Source of the DNA: Mesoterricola sediminis
Lineage (GTDB): Bacteria > Acidobacteriota > Holophagae > Holophagales > Holophagaceae
Direction of reading: 5' to 3'
Assembly (NCBI RefSeq): GCF_030295425.1
Contig: NZ_AP027081.1
Coordinates: forward strand, 3,579,001-3,643,000
DNA: 64,000 nucleotides
This document shows positions 8,301 to 19,743 of the stretch, piece after piece. The notes beneath the pieces are model-generated. The model did not search any database. It was not told the origin of the DNA and saw only the letters and a list, made by a program, of their open reading frames with translations. The translations under genes and the position numbers were made by a program. How positions within the stretch are numbered: the first letter of the stretch is position 1; each line of letters opens with the position of its first letter.

Positions 8301-11300
8301 TCAACTTTCCAGGGCCGGAACCTCCGCATTCCCGCGGCGGTGCCTGGACCTGCCGGTGATCCGGTCCATGAAGATGTAGATGACGGGGGTGGTGTAGAGG
8401 GTCAGGACCTGGCTGACCAGAAGGCCCCCGACGATGGCGATGCCCAGGGGCCGCCGCAGCTCGGCGCCGGCGCCGTGGCCCAGGGCGAGGGGCAGGCCTC
8501 CCAGGAGGGCCGCCATGGTCGTCATGGTGATGGGGCGGAAGCGCAGGAGGCAGGCCTGGAAGATCGCCTCCTCGGAGGTGAGGCCCTCCCGGCGCTCGGC
8601 CTCGATGGCGAAGTCGATCATGAGGATGGCGTTCTTCTTCACGATGCCGATCAGCAGGATGATGCCGATGAAGGCGATGAAGCTCAGCTCCGTCCCGCAC
8701 ACCAGGAGGGCCACGAGGGCGCCCACGCCCGCCGACGGCAGGCTGCTGATGATGGTCAGCGGGTGGACCAGGCTCTCGTAGAGCACGCCCAGCACCAGGT
8801 AGACCGCCGCGAAGGCCGCGAGGAGGAGGATGGGCTGGTTGGCCATGGAGGCCTTGAAGGCCTGGGCCGTGCCCATGAAGTTGCCCCGGATGGTGGCCGG
8901 CAGGCGGATCTGCTCCTTGGCCTTCTCGATGGCGGTCACGGCATCGCCGATGGCCACGCCCGGCGCCAGGTTGAAGGTGATGGTCACGGCCGGGAGCTGG
9001 CCCTGGTGGGCCACGGCCAGGAGCGTCGTCTGCCGGTCGAACCTGGCGAAGGCCGAGAGGGGGACCATGGCGCCCGTGGAGGACTTGACCTGGATGCGGT
9101 CCAGGGAGTCGGGGTTCTGCCAGTACTCGGGGGCCACCTCCAGGATCACGTGGTACTGGATGAGGTTCGTGTAGAGGGTGGAGACGGGGCGCTGGCCGAA
9201 GGCGTCGTAGAGGGTGTTGTCGATGGCCTGGGTGGTGACCCCGAGGCGGCTCGCCGTGGCCCGGTCCACCACAACCGAGGCCTGGAGGCCCTGGTTCTGC
9301 TGGTCGGTGTTCACGTCGGCCAGTTCCTTCAGGGTGCGCATGCGCTCGAACACCCGCGGCGCCCACTGGAAGAGCTCCCGGGAGTCGTCGCCCTGGAGGG
9401 TGTACTGGAACTGGGCGTTGCCGCCCCGTCCGCCGACGCGGATGTCCTGGACGGGCTGGAGGTAGAGGTTCGCGCCGGGGATCCGGGACAGCTTGGGGCG
9501 CAGGCGCGCGATGACCTGGTCGGCGGTGACGTCCCGTTCCTCGACGGGTTTCAGGGCCACGAAGAGGCGGCCGGTGTTGGTGGTGCCGCCGCCGCCCACG
9601 GACCCGGAGACGGCGCTCACGGCCTTGTCCTCCTGGACGATGCGGACGAACTCCCGCAGGCGCCACTTCATGGCCTGGAAGGAGATGGACTGGTCGGCCT
9701 GGATGGCGCCCATGATGCGGCCCGTGTCCTGCTGGGGGAAGAAGCCCTTGGGCACGAAGACGTACAGCCCGATGGTCGCCACGAAGGTGCCCACGGTCAC
9801 CGCGAAGGTGGCGCGCTTGTGGGCGAACACCCAGGTGAGGCTCCGCCGGTAGGCGTCCAGGATGGCGTTCCACCAGCGTTCCGTGCGCTGGTAGAGCGCC
9901 CCGTGGTGGGCTTCCGCGGCGGGCCGGAGGAGGCGGGCGCACATCATTGGGGTCGTGGTCAGGGAGACCACCATGGACATGAGGATGGACACCGACAGGG
10001 TGATCGCGAATTCCCGGAAGAGCCGCCCGACGATGCCGCCCATGAGCAGGATGGGGATGAAGACGGCGCAGAGGGAGATGCTGATGGACAGGACCGTGAA
10101 CCCGATCTCCCGGGCCCCCTCGAGGGCGGCGTCGAAGGGGCTCAGGCCCGCCTCCAGGTGCCGGGTGATGTTCTCGACCACCACGATGGCGTCGTCCACC
10201 ACGAAGCCGGTGGCGACGGTCAGGGCCATGAGGGACAGGTTGTCCACGCTGTAGCCGAGCAGGTACATGACCCCGAAGGTCCCCACGAGGGACACGGGCA
10301 CGGCGACGCTGGGGATGAGGGTGGAGCGCCAGTCCCGCAGGAACATGAACACGACCCCGATGACCAGGGCGATGGTCAGCAGGAGGGTGCGTTCCACGTC
10401 CTTCACGGAGGCGCGGATGGTCTGGGTGGCGTCCAGGACCTCCGAGAACTGGACCGCGGGCGGCAGGCTGGCCTTGAGCGAGGGCTCCAGGGCCCGCACC
10501 CGGTCCACGGTCTCGATGATGTTGGCGCCGGGCTGCCGGAAGACGGCCATGCTCACCGAAGGCTTCCCGTTGGTCACGCCGTCGTTGCGCAGGTCCTCCA
10601 CGCCGTCCACCACCCGGGCCACGTCCCGGACCTGGAGGGCGGCGCCCTTGTTGAAGCTGATGACCAGGTCCTGGTAGTCCTTGGCCTTCAGGAGCTGGTC
10701 CGATGTGTCCAGGATGCTCGTGGTGTCCCCGTCGACCAGGGCCCCCTTGGGCTGGTTCACGTTGGCCTGGAGCAGGGTCCGCCGCACGTCCTCGAGGCCG
10801 ACGCCCCTGGCGTGGAGGGCGTTGGGGTCGACCTCCACCCGCACCGCGGGCAGGGCGCCGCCCCACACGAACACCTGGCCCACCCCGGGCACCTGGGCCA
10901 GCTTCTGCTGGAGGACCTTGGAGGCGATGTCGTACATCTCCTCCCGGGGCACGATGTCCGAGGTGAGGCTGAAGAGCATCACGGGCGCGTCGGCCGGGTT
11001 CACCTTGCGGTACCGGGGATTGTTGGGCAGGTTGGCGGGGAGGTTGCCCCGGGCCGCGTTGATGGCGGCCTGAACGTCCCGGGCGGCGGCGTCGATATTC
11101 CGGTTCAGGTCGAACTGGAGGGTGATGCTGGTGGAGCCCAGGCTGCTGTTGGACGTCATCTCCGTGACGCCCGCGATGCGCCCGAACTGGCGCTCTAGCG
11201 GCGTGGCCACGGAGGAGGCCATGGTCTCCGGGCTGGCGCCCGGGAGGCCCGCGGAGACCTGGATGGTGGGGAACTCCACCTGGGGGAGGGGCGAGACCGG

Positions 11301-11396
11301 CAGGAACTTGAAGGCCAGGCTCCCCGCCAGCGCGATGGCGAGGGTGAGCAGGGAGGTGGCGACCGGCCGCCGGATGAAGGGCGCGGAAATGCTCAT
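8301..11396 (-). CDS. mdtC: RND efflux permease, MdtC-type
   Basis: A 1031-residue inner-membrane proton-driven drug transporter of the HAE-1 RND family. The N-terminal block ([20 protein letters not shown], then [20 protein letters not shown]) matches E. coli MdtC closely, as does [14 protein letters not shown] in transmembrane helix 4, which carries the paired aspartates of the proton relay. About 12 membrane spans and two large periplasmic loops fit the family layout. Its ATG overlaps the mdtB stop as ATGA. In the Enterobacteria MdtB and MdtC assemble as a B2C heterotrimer and export bile salts and novobiocin; here the substrates are unknown. Confidence 0.95.
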   Translation of the reverse strand: MSISAPFIRRPVATSLLTLAIALAGSLAFKFLPVSPLPQVEFPTIQVSAGLPGASPETMASSVATPLERQFGRIAGVTEMTSNSSLGSTSITLQFDLNRNIDAAARDVQAAINAARGNLPANLPNNPRYRKVNPADAPVMLFSLTSDIVPREEMYDIASKVLQQKLAQVPGVGQVFVWGGALPAVRVEVDPNALHARGVGLEDVRRTLLQANVNQPKGALVDGDTTSILDTSDQLLKAKDYQDLVISFNKGAALQVRDVARVVDGVEDLRNDGVTNGKPSVSMAVFRQPGANIIETVDRVRALEPSLKASLPPAVQFSEVLDATQTIRASVKDVERTLLLTIALVIGVVFMFLRDWRSTLIPSVAVPVSLVGTFGVMYLLGYSVDNLSLMALTVATGFVVDDAIVVVENITRHLEAGLSPFDAALEGAREIGFTVLSISISLCAVFIPILLMGGIVGRLFREFAITLSVSILMSMVVSLTTTPMMCARLLRPAAEAHHGALYQRTERWWNAILDAYRRSLTWVFAHKRATFAVTVGTFVATIGLYVFVPKGFFPQQDTGRIMGAIQADQSISFQAMKWRLREFVRIVQEDKAVSAVSGSVGGGGTTNTGRLFVALKPVEERDVTADQVIARLRPKLSRIPGANLYLQPVQDIRVGGRGGNAQFQYTLQGDDSRELFQWAPRVFERMRTLKELADVNTDQQNQGLQASVVVDRATASRLGVTTQAIDNTLYDAFGQRPVSTLYTNLIQYHVILEVAPEYWQNPDSLDRIQVKSSTGAMVPLSAFARFDRQTTLLAVAHQGQLPAVTITFNLAPGVAIGDAVTAIEKAKEQIRLPATIRGNFMGTAQAFKASMANQPILLLAAFAAVYLVLGVLYESLVHPLTIISSLPSAGVGALVALLVCGTELSFIAFIGIILLIGIVKKNAILMIDFAIEAERREGLTSEEAIFQACLLRFRPITMTTMAALLGGLPLALGHGAGAELRRPLGIAIVGGLLVSQVLTLYTTPVIYIFMDRITGRSRHRRGNAEVPALES

Positions 11397-14300
11397 GGGG
11401 CTTCCGCGGGGCGGGATTCCAGCGAAGCCTCGGACCGGCGCCGGCCGAGCCGCTTCGCGGCGCGGTCGAAGGCCAGGTAGATCACGGGGGTGGTGTAGAG
11501 GGTCAGCACCTGGCTGAAGATCAGGCCGCCGATGATGGAGATGCCCAGGGGCCGCCGCAGCTCGGCGCCCACGCCCGTGCCCAGGGCGAGGGGGACCGCG
11601 CCCAGGAGAGCCGCCATGGTGGTCATCATGATGGGCCGGAACCGGAGGAGGCAGGCCTGGTAGATGGCGTCCAGGGGGCTGAGGCCCTCCTTCCGCTCGG
11701 CCTCGATGGCGAAGTCGATCATGAGGATGGCGTTCTTCTTCACGATGCCGATCAGCAGGATGATGCCGATGAGGGCGATCACGCTGAAGTCGGTGCGGCA
11801 GATCATGAGGCTCAGGAGGGCGCCCACCCCGGCCGAGGGCAGGGTGGAAAGGATGGTCACCGGATGGATGTAGCTCTCGTAGAGCACGCCCAGGAGGATG
11901 TACATCGTCGCCAGGGCGGCCAGGATCAGGAACGGCGTGTTGACGAGGGAGGCCCGGAAGGCCTGGGCGGTGCCCTTGAACTCGGCCTGGATGCTGGCGG
12001 GCAGGTCGGGCATGCCCTCGCGCACCTTCTCGATGGCCTCGACGGCGTCGCCGATGGAGGCGCCCCGGGCGAGGTTGAAGGAGATGGTGGCCGCCGGGAA
12101 CTGGCCCTGGTGGTTGATGGCCAGGGGGGCGTAGGCGTTCTCGATCCGCGTGATGGCCGTGATGGGCACGGGGGCCCCGGTGGTGGACTTCAGGTAGATG
12201 TTATCCAGGGCCCGGGGGCCCTCCCGGAAGGCCGGCATGGCCTCGAGCACGACGCGGGTCTGGTTCAGCTCGGTGAAGATGGTGGAGATCTGGCGCTGCC
12301 CGAAGGCGTCGTAGAGGGCGTCGTCGATCATCTTGGGGGTGATGCCCAGGCGGGCCGCGGAGGTCCGGTCGATGACCAGGCGGGTCTGGAGGCCGCTGCC
12401 CTGGAGGTCGCTGGCCACGTCCCGGAGGATGGGCACCTTCTGGAGCTCCTCCACGAACCGGGGCACCCAGGTGGCGAGGACCTTGGGATCCGGATCCTCC
12501 ATGGAGTACTGGTACTGGGTCCGGCTGACCCGGTCCTCCACGGTGAGGTCCTGCACGGGCTGCATGTAGAGCTTGATGTCGCCCACCTCCTCCACCTTCG
12601 GCTTGAGGCGGCGGATCACGTCGCTGGCGCTCAGCCCGCGCTCGTCCAGGGGCTTCAGGTTGATCTGGATGCGCCCGCTGTTGAGGGTCGTGTTCGTGCC
12701 GTCGACGCCGATGAAGCTGGAGAGGCTCTCCACGGCCGGATCCTCCAGGATCACGTTGGCCAGGGCCTGCTGGCGCTTGGCCATGGCCGAGAAGGAAACG
12801 GACTGGGGGGCCTCGGAGATGCCCAGGATCACGCCGGTGTCCTGGACGGGGAAGAACCCCTTGGGGATCCAGGCGTAGAGGAGGACGGTGACGCCCAGGG
12901 TGCCCGCGGCCACCCAGAGGGTCGCCTTCTGGTGCTTCAGCACCCAGGTGAGGGTCCTGCCGTAGTCGTCAATGACGCGCTTGAACACCCGCTCCGAGGC
13001 CATGTAGAAGCGCCCCTGCTGGTGCTCGGGCTTGTGCTTCAGGAGGCGGGCGCAGAGCATGGGGGTCAGCGTCAGGGACACCACGGCCGAGACGATGATG
13101 GTCACGGCCAGGGTGACGGCGAACTCCCGGAAGAGCCGGCCCACGATGTCGCCCATGAAGAGGAGGGGGATCAGCACGGCGATGAGGGAGACCGTCAGGC
13201 TGACGATCGTGAAGCCGATCTGCTCCGAGCCCTTGAGGGCCGCCTCCATGGGCGGCATGCCCTCCTCGATGAACCGCATGATGTTCTCGATCATGACGAT
13301 GGCGTCGTCCACCACGAAGCCGGTGGAGATCGTCAGGGCCATGAGCGTCAGGTTGTTGAGGCTGTAGCCCAGCAGGTACATCACCCCGAAGGTGCCCACC
13401 AGCGACAGCGGCACGGCGAAGCTCGGGATGATCGTGGCCGCGAAGGTGCGCAGGAACAGGAAGATCACCATGATCACCAGGGCGATGGTGAGCAGGAGCT
13501 CGAACTCCACGTCCTCGACGGAGGCCCGGATGGTCGTGGTGCGGTCCGTGAGGATCTGCAGCTTGACCCCGGCCGGAATGGAGGCCTGGAGGGTGGGCAG
13601 AAGGGTCTTGATGCGGTCGACGACGGCGATGATGTTGGCGCCGGGCTGGCGCTGGATGTTCAGGATGACGGCCGGGGTCCGGTTCATCCACGCGGCCAGC
13701 TTCACGTTCTCCGTGTCGTCGATGACGTTGGCCACGTCCTGGAGGGTGATGGGGTTGCCGTTCTTGTAGGCGATGATCAGGGGCCGGTACTGGCCGGAGT
13801 TCATCAGCTGGTCGTTGGCGCCGATGGCGTACGACTGCATCTTGCCGTCGAAGGCGCCCTTGGCCTGGTTCACGTTGGCCGCGCCCACGGCGGAGCGCAG
13901 GTCGGCCAGGGTGAGCCCGTACGAGGCCAGGGCGGCGGGGTTGGCCTGGACGCGCACCGCGGGCTTCTGGCCGCCGGAGATGCTCACGAGGCCCACCCCC
14001 GGCAGCTGGCTGATCTTCTGGGCCAGGCGGGTGTCGGCGTACTCCTCCACCTTGGGCAGGGCGAGGGTGTCCGAGGAGAGCGCCAGGGTGAGGATGGGCG
14101 CGTCGGCCGGGTTCGTCTTGCTGTAGATGGGCGGATTGGGCAGGTCGGAGGGGAGGTACGTGCCCGCCGCGTTCACGGCGGCCTGCACCTGCTGCTCGGC
14201 CACGTCGATGTTCAGGTCCAGCGCGAACTGGAGGGTGATGAGGGAGCTGCCCTCCGAACTGCTGGAGGTCATCTGGTTCAGGCCGGGAAGCTGGCCGAAC

Positions 14301-14509
14301 TGGCGCTCCAGGGGCGCCGTGATGGCGGTGGCCACCACGTCGGGGCTGGCCCCGGGGTAGAAGGTCTGCACCTGGATGGTGGGATAGTCCACCTGGGGCA
14401 GGGCCGAGACGGGGAGCTGCAGGAAGGCCACGAAGCCCACCAGCAGGATCCCCAGCATGATCAGGGAGGTGGCGATGGGCCGGAGGATGAACGGCCGGGA
14501 TGGATTCAT
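11393..14509 (-). CDS. mdtB: RND efflux permease, MdtB-type
   Basis: A 1038-residue RND permease, the partner of the following mdtC product. The N-terminus ([20 protein letters not shown] and [20 protein letters not shown]) is clearly MdtB-like, and helix 4 has the [14 protein letters not shown] motif with two aspartates. The order membrane-fusion protein, MdtB, MdtC equals that of E. coli mdtABC. The gene overlaps mdtA by four bases (ATGA) and mdtC by four bases, so the three proteins are translationally coupled. The two permeases are clearly paralogous and share most transmembrane motifs. Confidence 0.95.
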   Translation of the reverse strand: MNPSRPFILRPIATSLIMLGILLVGFVAFLQLPVSALPQVDYPTIQVQTFYPGASPDVVATAITAPLERQFGQLPGLNQMTSSSSEGSSLITLQFALDLNIDVAEQQVQAAVNAAGTYLPSDLPNPPIYSKTNPADAPILTLALSSDTLALPKVEEYADTRLAQKISQLPGVGLVSISGGQKPAVRVQANPAALASYGLTLADLRSAVGAANVNQAKGAFDGKMQSYAIGANDQLMNSGQYRPLIIAYKNGNPITLQDVANVIDDTENVKLAAWMNRTPAVILNIQRQPGANIIAVVDRIKTLLPTLQASIPAGVKLQILTDRTTTIRASVEDVEFELLLTIALVIMVIFLFLRTFAATIIPSFAVPLSLVGTFGVMYLLGYSLNNLTLMALTISTGFVVDDAIVMIENIMRFIEEGMPPMEAALKGSEQIGFTIVSLTVSLIAVLIPLLFMGDIVGRLFREFAVTLAVTIIVSAVVSLTLTPMLCARLLKHKPEHQQGRFYMASERVFKRVIDDYGRTLTWVLKHQKATLWVAAGTLGVTVLLYAWIPKGFFPVQDTGVILGISEAPQSVSFSAMAKRQQALANVILEDPAVESLSSFIGVDGTNTTLNSGRIQINLKPLDERGLSASDVIRRLKPKVEEVGDIKLYMQPVQDLTVEDRVSRTQYQYSMEDPDPKVLATWVPRFVEELQKVPILRDVASDLQGSGLQTRLVIDRTSAARLGITPKMIDDALYDAFGQRQISTIFTELNQTRVVLEAMPAFREGPRALDNIYLKSTTGAPVPITAITRIENAYAPLAINHQGQFPAATISFNLARGASIGDAVEAIEKVREGMPDLPASIQAEFKGTAQAFRASLVNTPFLILAALATMYILLGVLYESYIHPVTILSTLPSAGVGALLSLMICRTDFSVIALIGIILLIGIVKKNAILMIDFAIEAERKEGLSPLDAIYQACLLRFRPIMMTTMAALLGAVPLALGTGVGAELRRPLGISIIGGLIFSQVLTLYTTPVIYLAFDRAAKRLGRRRSEASLESRPAEAP

Positions 14510-15711
14510 GGGGCGGCCTTGCGCTCACCGGCGGCCGGCTTGGGACCCGGGACGTCCTCGGCGACCTTGCTGCCTGGGCGGAGCTTGTCCAGGCCGCTGA
14601 TCACCACCTTCTCGCCGGGGGCCACGCCCTTCTTCAGGGCCGTGACGTCCCCTTCGGTGAACAGGGGCTCGACGACGCGCATGTCCACGGTCGAATCGGG
14701 CTTCACGACGTAGACGTAGGTCCCGGCCGGGCTGCGCTGGAGGGCGGCGGCGGGCACCATCAGGGCGTCCTTGAGGGTGTCGACCAGGAGCCGGGCGTTC
14801 ACGAACTGGTTGGGGAAGAGGGTCCCCGCCCCGTTGTCGAACTGGGCCTTGAGGCGCACCGTGCCGGTGGCGCTGTCCACCTGGTTGTCCACGGCCAGGA
14901 GGCGGCCCTCGGCCAGGCGGGTGTCCATGTCCCGGTCAAAGACGGCGACCGCGGGCATCTTGCCGCCGCCGCTGCTCTTCAGGACGCTCTGGATGGCGTC
15001 GGCCGGCACCGTGAAGACCACGTTGATGGGGGAGACCGGGGTGACGGTCACCAGGCCGGTGGTGTCGCTGGCGCGGACCACGTTGCCCGTGTCCACCAGC
15101 TTGAGGCCCACCTTGCCGGCCACGGGGGAGGTGATGCGGCTGTAGGTCAGGTTCAGGCGGGCGCTTTCCACGGAGCCCAGGTCGCTCTTCACGGCGGCCT
15201 CGTACTGATCGACGAGTGCCGTCTGGGTGTCCAGCTGCTGCTGGCTCACGATCTTCTGGTTGAAGAGGGTGCGGACCCGGGCCAGGTCCATGCGGGCGTT
15301 CTTCAGGGCCGCCTGGTCCTTGGCCATCTGGCCCTCGGCCTGCAGGAGGGCCACCTGGAAGGGCCGGGGATCGATCTGCGCGAGCAGCTCGCCCGCCTTC
15401 ACCATCTGCCCTTCCCGGAAAAAGATCTTCATGATCTGCCCATCGACCCGGGTCTTGATGACCACGTTGTCCGTGGGCACGACTGTCCCCAGCCCGCTCA
15501 GGTTCACGGGCATGGCGCCGGTCTTCACGGTGGCGGTACTGACGGGGACCGCGCGGGGGGGCGGAGCGGGCTTCTTGCCGCCGAAGCCCAGGCGGACGAT
15601 GGCAATCAGGACACCCGCGGCGACCGCGGCCCCGATGGCCCAGACCCACCAGGGCCTCGAAGCGGCCGCCGGAACGGCGGCAGGTTGGTAGGTGGTGTCG
15701 TTGGCGTCCAT
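14506..15711 (-). CDS. mdtA: RND efflux membrane fusion protein, MdtA-type
   Basis: A 401-residue periplasmic adaptor. An N-terminal anchor helix (about residues 20-40, [19 protein letters not shown]) is followed by a lipoyl half-motif, a coiled-coil hairpin (about 120-190), the second lipoyl half and beta-barrel segments, the usual order of HlyD/AcrA-like proteins. It would connect the MdtBC permease to an outer-membrane channel. The ATG at 15711 is chosen because the anchor helix then begins near the N-terminus and AGGG precedes it; the frame is open for 49 more codons upstream. No TolC-type gene lies in this window, so the channel must come from elsewhere in the genome. Confidence 0.92.
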   Translation of the reverse strand: MDANDTTYQPAAVPAAASRPWWVWAIGAAVAAGVLIAIVRLGFGGKKPAPPPRAVPVSTATVKTGAMPVNLSGLGTVVPTDNVVIKTRVDGQIMKIFFREGQMVKAGELLAQIDPRPFQVALLQAEGQMAKDQAALKNARMDLARVRTLFNQKIVSQQQLDTQTALVDQYEAAVKSDLGSVESARLNLTYSRITSPVAGKVGLKLVDTGNVVRASDTTGLVTVTPVSPINVVFTVPADAIQSVLKSSGGGKMPAVAVFDRDMDTRLAEGRLLAVDNQVDSATGTVRLKAQFDNGAGTLFPNQFVNARLLVDTLKDALMVPAAALQRSPAGTYVYVVKPDSTVDMRVVEPLFTEGDVTALKKGVAPGEKVVISGLDKLRPGSKVAEDVPGPKPAAGERKAAP

Positions 15712-15929
15712 GGGTACCCTGGGCATGAATGATGGACCGGCGGGCATCATCCCACCGGACCGGGCGGCCGGATCAAACCTCGTGTGTAGAGGTATTTTAG
15801 CAACTTCCCATGGAAAGGGGGCCCTAAACCACGGCAGGCGCTCCGGAGAGCCGTCCACACCTAATGGACGGCGCGGGGCCCGGTTTTGTTGAGCCCCTCC
15901 GTCCGGTTTGTGTCCAAGTGCACACAGCA

Positions 15930-15945
15930 GGCTGGTTGCCCAGCC
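15930..15945 (-). terminator. Possible hairpin downstream of pfkA
   Basis: A six-base-pair stem with a GCAA (GNRA-type) tetraloop begins about 20 bases after the pfkA stop, reading on the minus strand. There is no run of T after it, so intrinsic termination would be weak at best. Confidence 0.25.
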
Positions 15946-15963
15946 GGAATCCCGTCCGTCCCT

Positions 15964-17076
15964 TTAGCGGTCGCCCATGCAGATGCCCAGGTCCCGGGCG
16001 GTCTGGACGGTGTCCCCGTCCAGAGGCACGGCCTTCATGCGGCCGGCGACCTCCTCCAGGGGCACATAGCGGACGCCGTCGATGGCCAGGGCCACCATGA
16101 CGCCGGTCTCCCCCTGTTCCAGGCCGCGCACCGCCGCCGCGCCGAAGCGCAGGGCCGCCAGGCGGTCGAAGGCCGTGGGGCTGCCGCCCCGCAGGAGGTG
16201 GCCCAGCACGACGACCCGGGCGTCCTTGTTGGTGCGCTCCTGGAGGGCCTGGGCCACCTGCTCCCCGATGCCCCCGAGGCGCTCGGCGTGGCCCGTCTCC
16301 GCCGGCGCGGCCAGGATGCGCGCCCCGTCCTTGGGGGTGGCGCCCTCGGCCACCATGACGATCGTGTACTGCTGGTTGTTGGCGTCCCGGGTCCGGATCT
16401 TCTCGACGACGCGCTCCAGGTCGAAGGGGATCTCGGGGATGAGGATGGCGTGGGCCCGGCCGGCGATCCCCGCGTGCAGGGCGATCCAGCCCGCGTAGCG
16501 GCCCATCACCTCCACGACCATCACCCGCTGGTGGCTCTCGGCGGTGCTGTGGAGCCGGTCCAGGCATTCCGTGGCGAAGGCCACGGCCGTGTCGAAGCCG
16601 AACGTGGTGAAGGTCTTGTCCAGGTCGTTGTCGATGGTCTTGGGGACCCCGACCACCCGGAGGCCGCGCTCGGCCAGGGCGTTGGCGATGGTGAGGCTGC
16701 CGTCGCCGCCCACCGAGATGAGGGCGTCCAGTTCGCGCTTGGCGAAGAATTCAAGGATCTCCCCGGTGCGGTCCACCTCCTTGACGGTGCCGTCGGGCAT
16801 CTTCAGGGGGAAGTGGAGGGGGTTGCCCTTGTTGGTGGTGCCCAGGATGGTCCCCCCCAGGTGCGTGATCCCCCGGATCCGGTCCCGGGTGAGCCGCATG
16901 AAGCCGCCGTCGGCGTAGCGTTCGGGGAAGAAGATGCCGTTGAAGCCCTCCCGGATGCCGTAGACCTCCCAGCCCCGGTCCATGCCGGCGAGGGTGGCGG
17001 CCCGGATCACGGCGTTCAGGCCGGGGGCGTCGCCTCCGCCGGTGCTGATGGCGATGCGTCGGATCTTGTTCTTCAT
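15964..17076 (-). CDS. pfkA: 6-phosphofructokinase
   Basis: A 370-residue enzyme phosphorylating fructose 6-phosphate to the 1,6-bisphosphate in glycolysis. The N-terminal motif GGGDAPGLNAVIR binds nucleotide. The phosphate-donor motif is GGDGS, as in ATP-dependent enzymes (PPi-dependent ones usually have GGDDS), while the catalytic motif is PKTIDND with lysine, the combination found in ATP-PFKs related to the PPi-dependent clade (for example trypanosomal and plant enzymes). ATP is therefore the likelier donor. The start at 17076 matches family N-termini; upstream in-frame ATGs would add non-conserved residues. It is divergent from the acyl-CoA dehydrogenase, with 70 bases between the starts. 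Confidence 0.93.
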   Translation of the reverse strand: MKNKIRRIAISTGGGDAPGLNAVIRAATLAGMDRGWEVYGIREGFNGIFFPERYADGGFMRLTRDRIRGITHLGGTILGTTNKGNPLHFPLKMPDGTVKEVDRTGEILEFFAKRELDALISVGGDGSLTIANALAERGLRVVGVPKTIDNDLDKTFTTFGFDTAVAFATECLDRLHSTAESHQRVMVVEVMGRYAGWIALHAGIAGRAHAILIPEIPFDLERVVEKIRTRDANNQQYTIVMVAEGATPKDGARILAAPAETGHAERLGGIGEQVAQALQERTNKDARVVVLGHLLRGGSPTAFDRLAALRFGAAAVRGLEQGETGVMVALAIDGVRYVPLEEVAGRMKAVPLDGDTVQTARDLGICMGDR

Positions 17077-17146
17077 GGTCGGCTCTCGCGGGGTGTGGGG
17101 TCCGTGGCCACATTGTGGCACCATCCTTCCTTGGAGGTGAGGAACC

Positions 17147-18337
17147 ATGGCCGGCGCCTACGCGAATTTCACCCACATGACGGACTACATGGGATTGGAA
17201 GGCCTCCTCACCGAAGAGGAGCGGATGGTCCGGGAGACCGCCCGGGAGTTCGTGAACCGGGAGGTGCTGCCCATCATCGAGGGCCACGCCCAGGCCATGA
17301 CCTTCCCCGCCCACCTGATCCCCGCCATGGGCGAGCTGGGCTTCTTCGGGCCCACCCTCCCGGAGCGCTACGGCTGCGCGGGCCTTTCCCAGACCGCCTA
17401 CGGGCTCCTCATGTACGAGCTGGAGCGGGGCGATTCGGGGCTGCGCTCCTTCGCCTCCGTCCAGGGCTCCCTGGTCATGTGGCCCATCCACGCCTACGGC
17501 AGCGAGGCCCAGAAGGCCCACTGGCTCCCCCTCCTCGCCTCCGGGGCGAAGGTCGGCTGCTTCGGCCTCACCGAACCCGACTTCGGCTCCAACCCGGGCG
17601 GCATGCTGACCCGCGCCGAGCGCCTCGGGGGCGGGAAGTGGCGCCTGAACGGCACCAAGATGTGGATCACCAACGGGACCGTGGCCGACCTGGCCATCGT
17701 CTGGGCGAAGACGGACGGCGGCATCCGCGGCTTCCTCGTGGAGAAGGGCGCGCCGGGCTTCAGCGCCCCCGAGACCCACGGCAAGTGGAGCCTCCGGGCC
17801 TCCGTCACCTCCGAGCTCGTCCTGGAGGACGTGGTGGTGGATGAGGAGACGAGCCTCCTGCCCGGCGCCAAGGGCCTGAAGGCCCCGCTCTCCTGCCTCA
17901 CCCAGGCCCGCTATGGCATCGCCTGGGGGGCCCTGGGGGCCGCCGACGCCTGCTACCAGTGCGCCCTGGACTACGCCCAGAGCCGGGTCCAGTTCGACCG
18001 GCCCATCGCCTCTTACCAGCTCCAGCAGGAGAAGCTGGCCTGGATGGTCACCGAGCTGACCAAGGGGCAGCTACTCGCCCTGCAGCTGGGCCGCCTCAAG
18101 GGGGCCGACGCCAGCACCCCCGCCCAGGTCTCCATGGCCAAGATGAACAACGTCAACGTGGCGCTGGAGATCTGCCGCAAGGCCCGGACCATCCTCGGGG
18201 CCAACGGCATCCTCGACGAGTACCCCGTCATGCGCCACATGGCCAACCTGGAGAGCGTCTACACCTACGAGGGCACCCACGACATGCACACCCTCATCGT
18301 GGGCGAGCAGGTCACGGGCATCCCCGCCTACCGCTGA
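17147..18337 (+). CDS. gcdH: Acyl-CoA dehydrogenase, glutaryl-CoA dehydrogenase-like
   Basis: A 396-residue FAD enzyme of the acyl-CoA dehydrogenase family, most like glutaryl-CoA dehydrogenase, which oxidises and decarboxylates glutaryl-CoA to crotonyl-CoA in lysine, tryptophan and aromatic breakdown. The N-terminal helical domain, the middle FAD-binding block (GCFGLTEPDFGSNPGGM, then KMWITNG) and the C-terminal helical domain with the catalytic glutamate in YTYEGTHDMH are present. The RRxxF-type position reads SRVQFDRPIASYQLQQEKLA, as in GcdH-like proteins. A good GGAGGTGAGG site precedes the ATG. No electron-transfer flavoprotein genes are nearby, so the physiological pathway is not shown by context. 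Confidence 0.88.
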   Translation: MAGAYANFTHMTDYMGLEGLLTEEERMVRETAREFVNREVLPIIEGHAQAMTFPAHLIPAMGELGFFGPTLPERYGCAGLSQTAYGLLMYELERGDSGLRSFASVQGSLVMWPIHAYGSEAQKAHWLPLLASGAKVGCFGLTEPDFGSNPGGMLTRAERLGGGKWRLNGTKMWITNGTVADLAIVWAKTDGGIRGFLVEKGAPGFSAPETHGKWSLRASVTSELVLEDVVVDEETSLLPGAKGLKAPLSCLTQARYGIAWGALGAADACYQCALDYAQSRVQFDRPIASYQLQQEKLAWMVTELTKGQLLALQLGRLKGADASTPAQVSMAKMNNVNVALEICRKARTILGANGILDEYPVMRHMANLESVYTYEGTHDMHTLIVGEQVTGIPAYR

Positions 18338-18368
18338 CATAAGGGGGCGGGGGCGGCATCCAAGCTCC

Positions 18369-19712
18369 ATGCGCTTCCCGGCCCTGCTCCCCCTGCTCCT
18401 GGCCCTCCTGTCCCCCGCCCGCGCGGAGCCGCCCAAGCGGGAGGCGGCGGTGGTGGCGGGGTACGTGGACGGCGTCAGCCACGATCCGGGGGAGGCCCTG
18501 GCCCTGCGGGCCCACGCCCTGCACGGCGCCTTCGCCTGGGACGTCTTCCGCGTCGGGGCCGACGAACGCCCCCTCGCGCTCCAGGCCGACGTCCCGGCCG
18601 AACCCCGGTTCATCCCCCCCGAGGGCTTCCGCACGGGGGCGGGCTGGCCCGTGACCTGCACGATCCCCCTGTCCCGGGACTGGCCGTCGGGCCTGTACGC
18701 GGTGAAGCTGGCCGACCCCCGGGCCCGCAGCGCCTTCTACGTGCCCTTCGTGCTGCGCGGCCCCCCGGGCCCGCCCGTGGTGGTCATGGCCAACACCTTC
18801 ACCTGGCAGGCCTACAACCCCTGGGGCGGGGGGTCCTTCTACAAGGGCGAGGAGCCCCGGGAACCGGAGGCGGGCTTCGAGACCCTGGTCAGCCTGGCCC
18901 GGCCGGACCTGGCGGCCTCCACCGACAGCCCCAAGGGCCACACGGGCTACGCCGAGAAGCCCATCCACCGGTTCCTGCAGGCGCGGCGGATCCCCTACCG
19001 CCAGATCGCCGACCAGGACCTGCACGGGGACCCCGCGGCCCTGGCGGCCTGCAAGGCCTTCGTGATCACCACCCACGCCGAGTACTGGAGCCGGGAGATG
19101 GTGGACCGCCTCGAGGCCTTCCTGGCCGCCGGCGGCAGCGTCCTGAACCTGTCGGGCAACGTCCTCTGGTGGAAGGTGACGCTGCGTGGCGACCAGCTGG
19201 AGTGCCGCAAGGACCGGGGCCTGCATGCGCAAACCGGCGAACGGGGCGGCCTCTGGAAGGAGCTGGGGGTCCCCAGCCGGCCCCTCCTGGGCGTCCAGTC
19301 CGATCCCCGGGGCCTCCACACCTACGCGCCCTTCCGCGTCCTCGCGCCCGGCCACTGGCTGCTGGCCCGGAGGGGCCTGACCCGGGGCGCCCTCCTGGCG
19401 GCCCACGGGGAGAACCGGGGGGGCGGGTCGGGCGGGGAGACCGACAAGGCCGGCCCCGGCACGCCCCCGGGGGCCGTCCTCCTGGCCCATGGCCTGAACC
19501 CCGGCGACGGGGGCGGGGACATCGTGTTCTTCGAGACGCCGGCGGGGGGCGCGGTCCTCTCCGCGGGGTCCATCAGCGTCGCCGGCTGCCTGGAAACCGA
19601 CGCCACCCTGGCGGACATGGTGGACCGTTTCCTGGTTCGCTACGCCGGCGTGACCCCCCGCCCTTCCGCTTATCGGCCCATTCGATCTCCGGATGCCGCC
19701 CCGTTCCATTGA
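18369..19712 (+). CDS. Secreted N,N-dimethylformamidase-like protein
   Basis: A 447-residue protein with a clear signal peptide (residues 1-18, ending SPARA) and so probably periplasmic or secreted. After an N-terminal beta-rich region (to about 130) comes a region resembling the C-terminal domain of the large subunit of N,N-dimethylformamidase, including FTWQAYNPWGGGSFY and the later ITTHAEYWSREM and AGGSVLNLSGN segments, the last two typical of a glutamine-amidotransferase-like fold. The real dimethylformamidase is cytoplasmic and needs a small subunit not found here, so substrate and activity are unknown. It starts 31 bases after gcdH. Its TGA stop lies inside the -35 box of the next operon. 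Confidence 0.7.
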   Translation: MRFPALLPLLLALLSPARAEPPKREAAVVAGYVDGVSHDPGEALALRAHALHGAFAWDVFRVGADERPLALQADVPAEPRFIPPEGFRTGAGWPVTCTIPLSRDWPSGLYAVKLADPRARSAFYVPFVLRGPPGPPVVVMANTFTWQAYNPWGGGSFYKGEEPREPEAGFETLVSLARPDLAASTDSPKGHTGYAEKPIHRFLQARRIPYRQIADQDLHGDPAALAACKAFVITTHAEYWSREMVDRLEAFLAAGGSVLNLSGNVLWWKVTLRGDQLECRKDRGLHAQTGERGGLWKELGVPSRPLLGVQSDPRGLHTYAPFRVLAPGHWLLARRGLTRGALLAAHGENRGGGSGGETDKAGPGTPPGAVLLAHGLNPGDGGGDIVFFETPAGGAVLSAGSISVAGCLETDATLADMVDRFLVRYAGVTPRPSAYRPIRSPDAAPFH

Positions 19713-19737
19713 CAGGAGGCCCCTCCGATCGGATAGT
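19709..19737 (+). promoter_or_regulatory. Sigma-70 type promoter of the aromatic operon
   Basis: A perfect TTGACA at 19709-19714, a 17-base spacer, and GATAGT at 19732-19737 (four of six consensus bases). The predicted transcription start, 6-7 bases after the -10 box, falls on or next to the A of the leader-peptide ATG at 19744. The TGA stop of the upstream gene is part of the -35 box. Confidence 0.8.
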
Positions 19738-19743
19738 TGCCTC

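Noticed and set aside
18369-19712. Active dimethylformamidase
   Set aside because: Only the fold of part of the large subunit is similar, the protein is exported, and no small subunit is present; kept as a similarity only.
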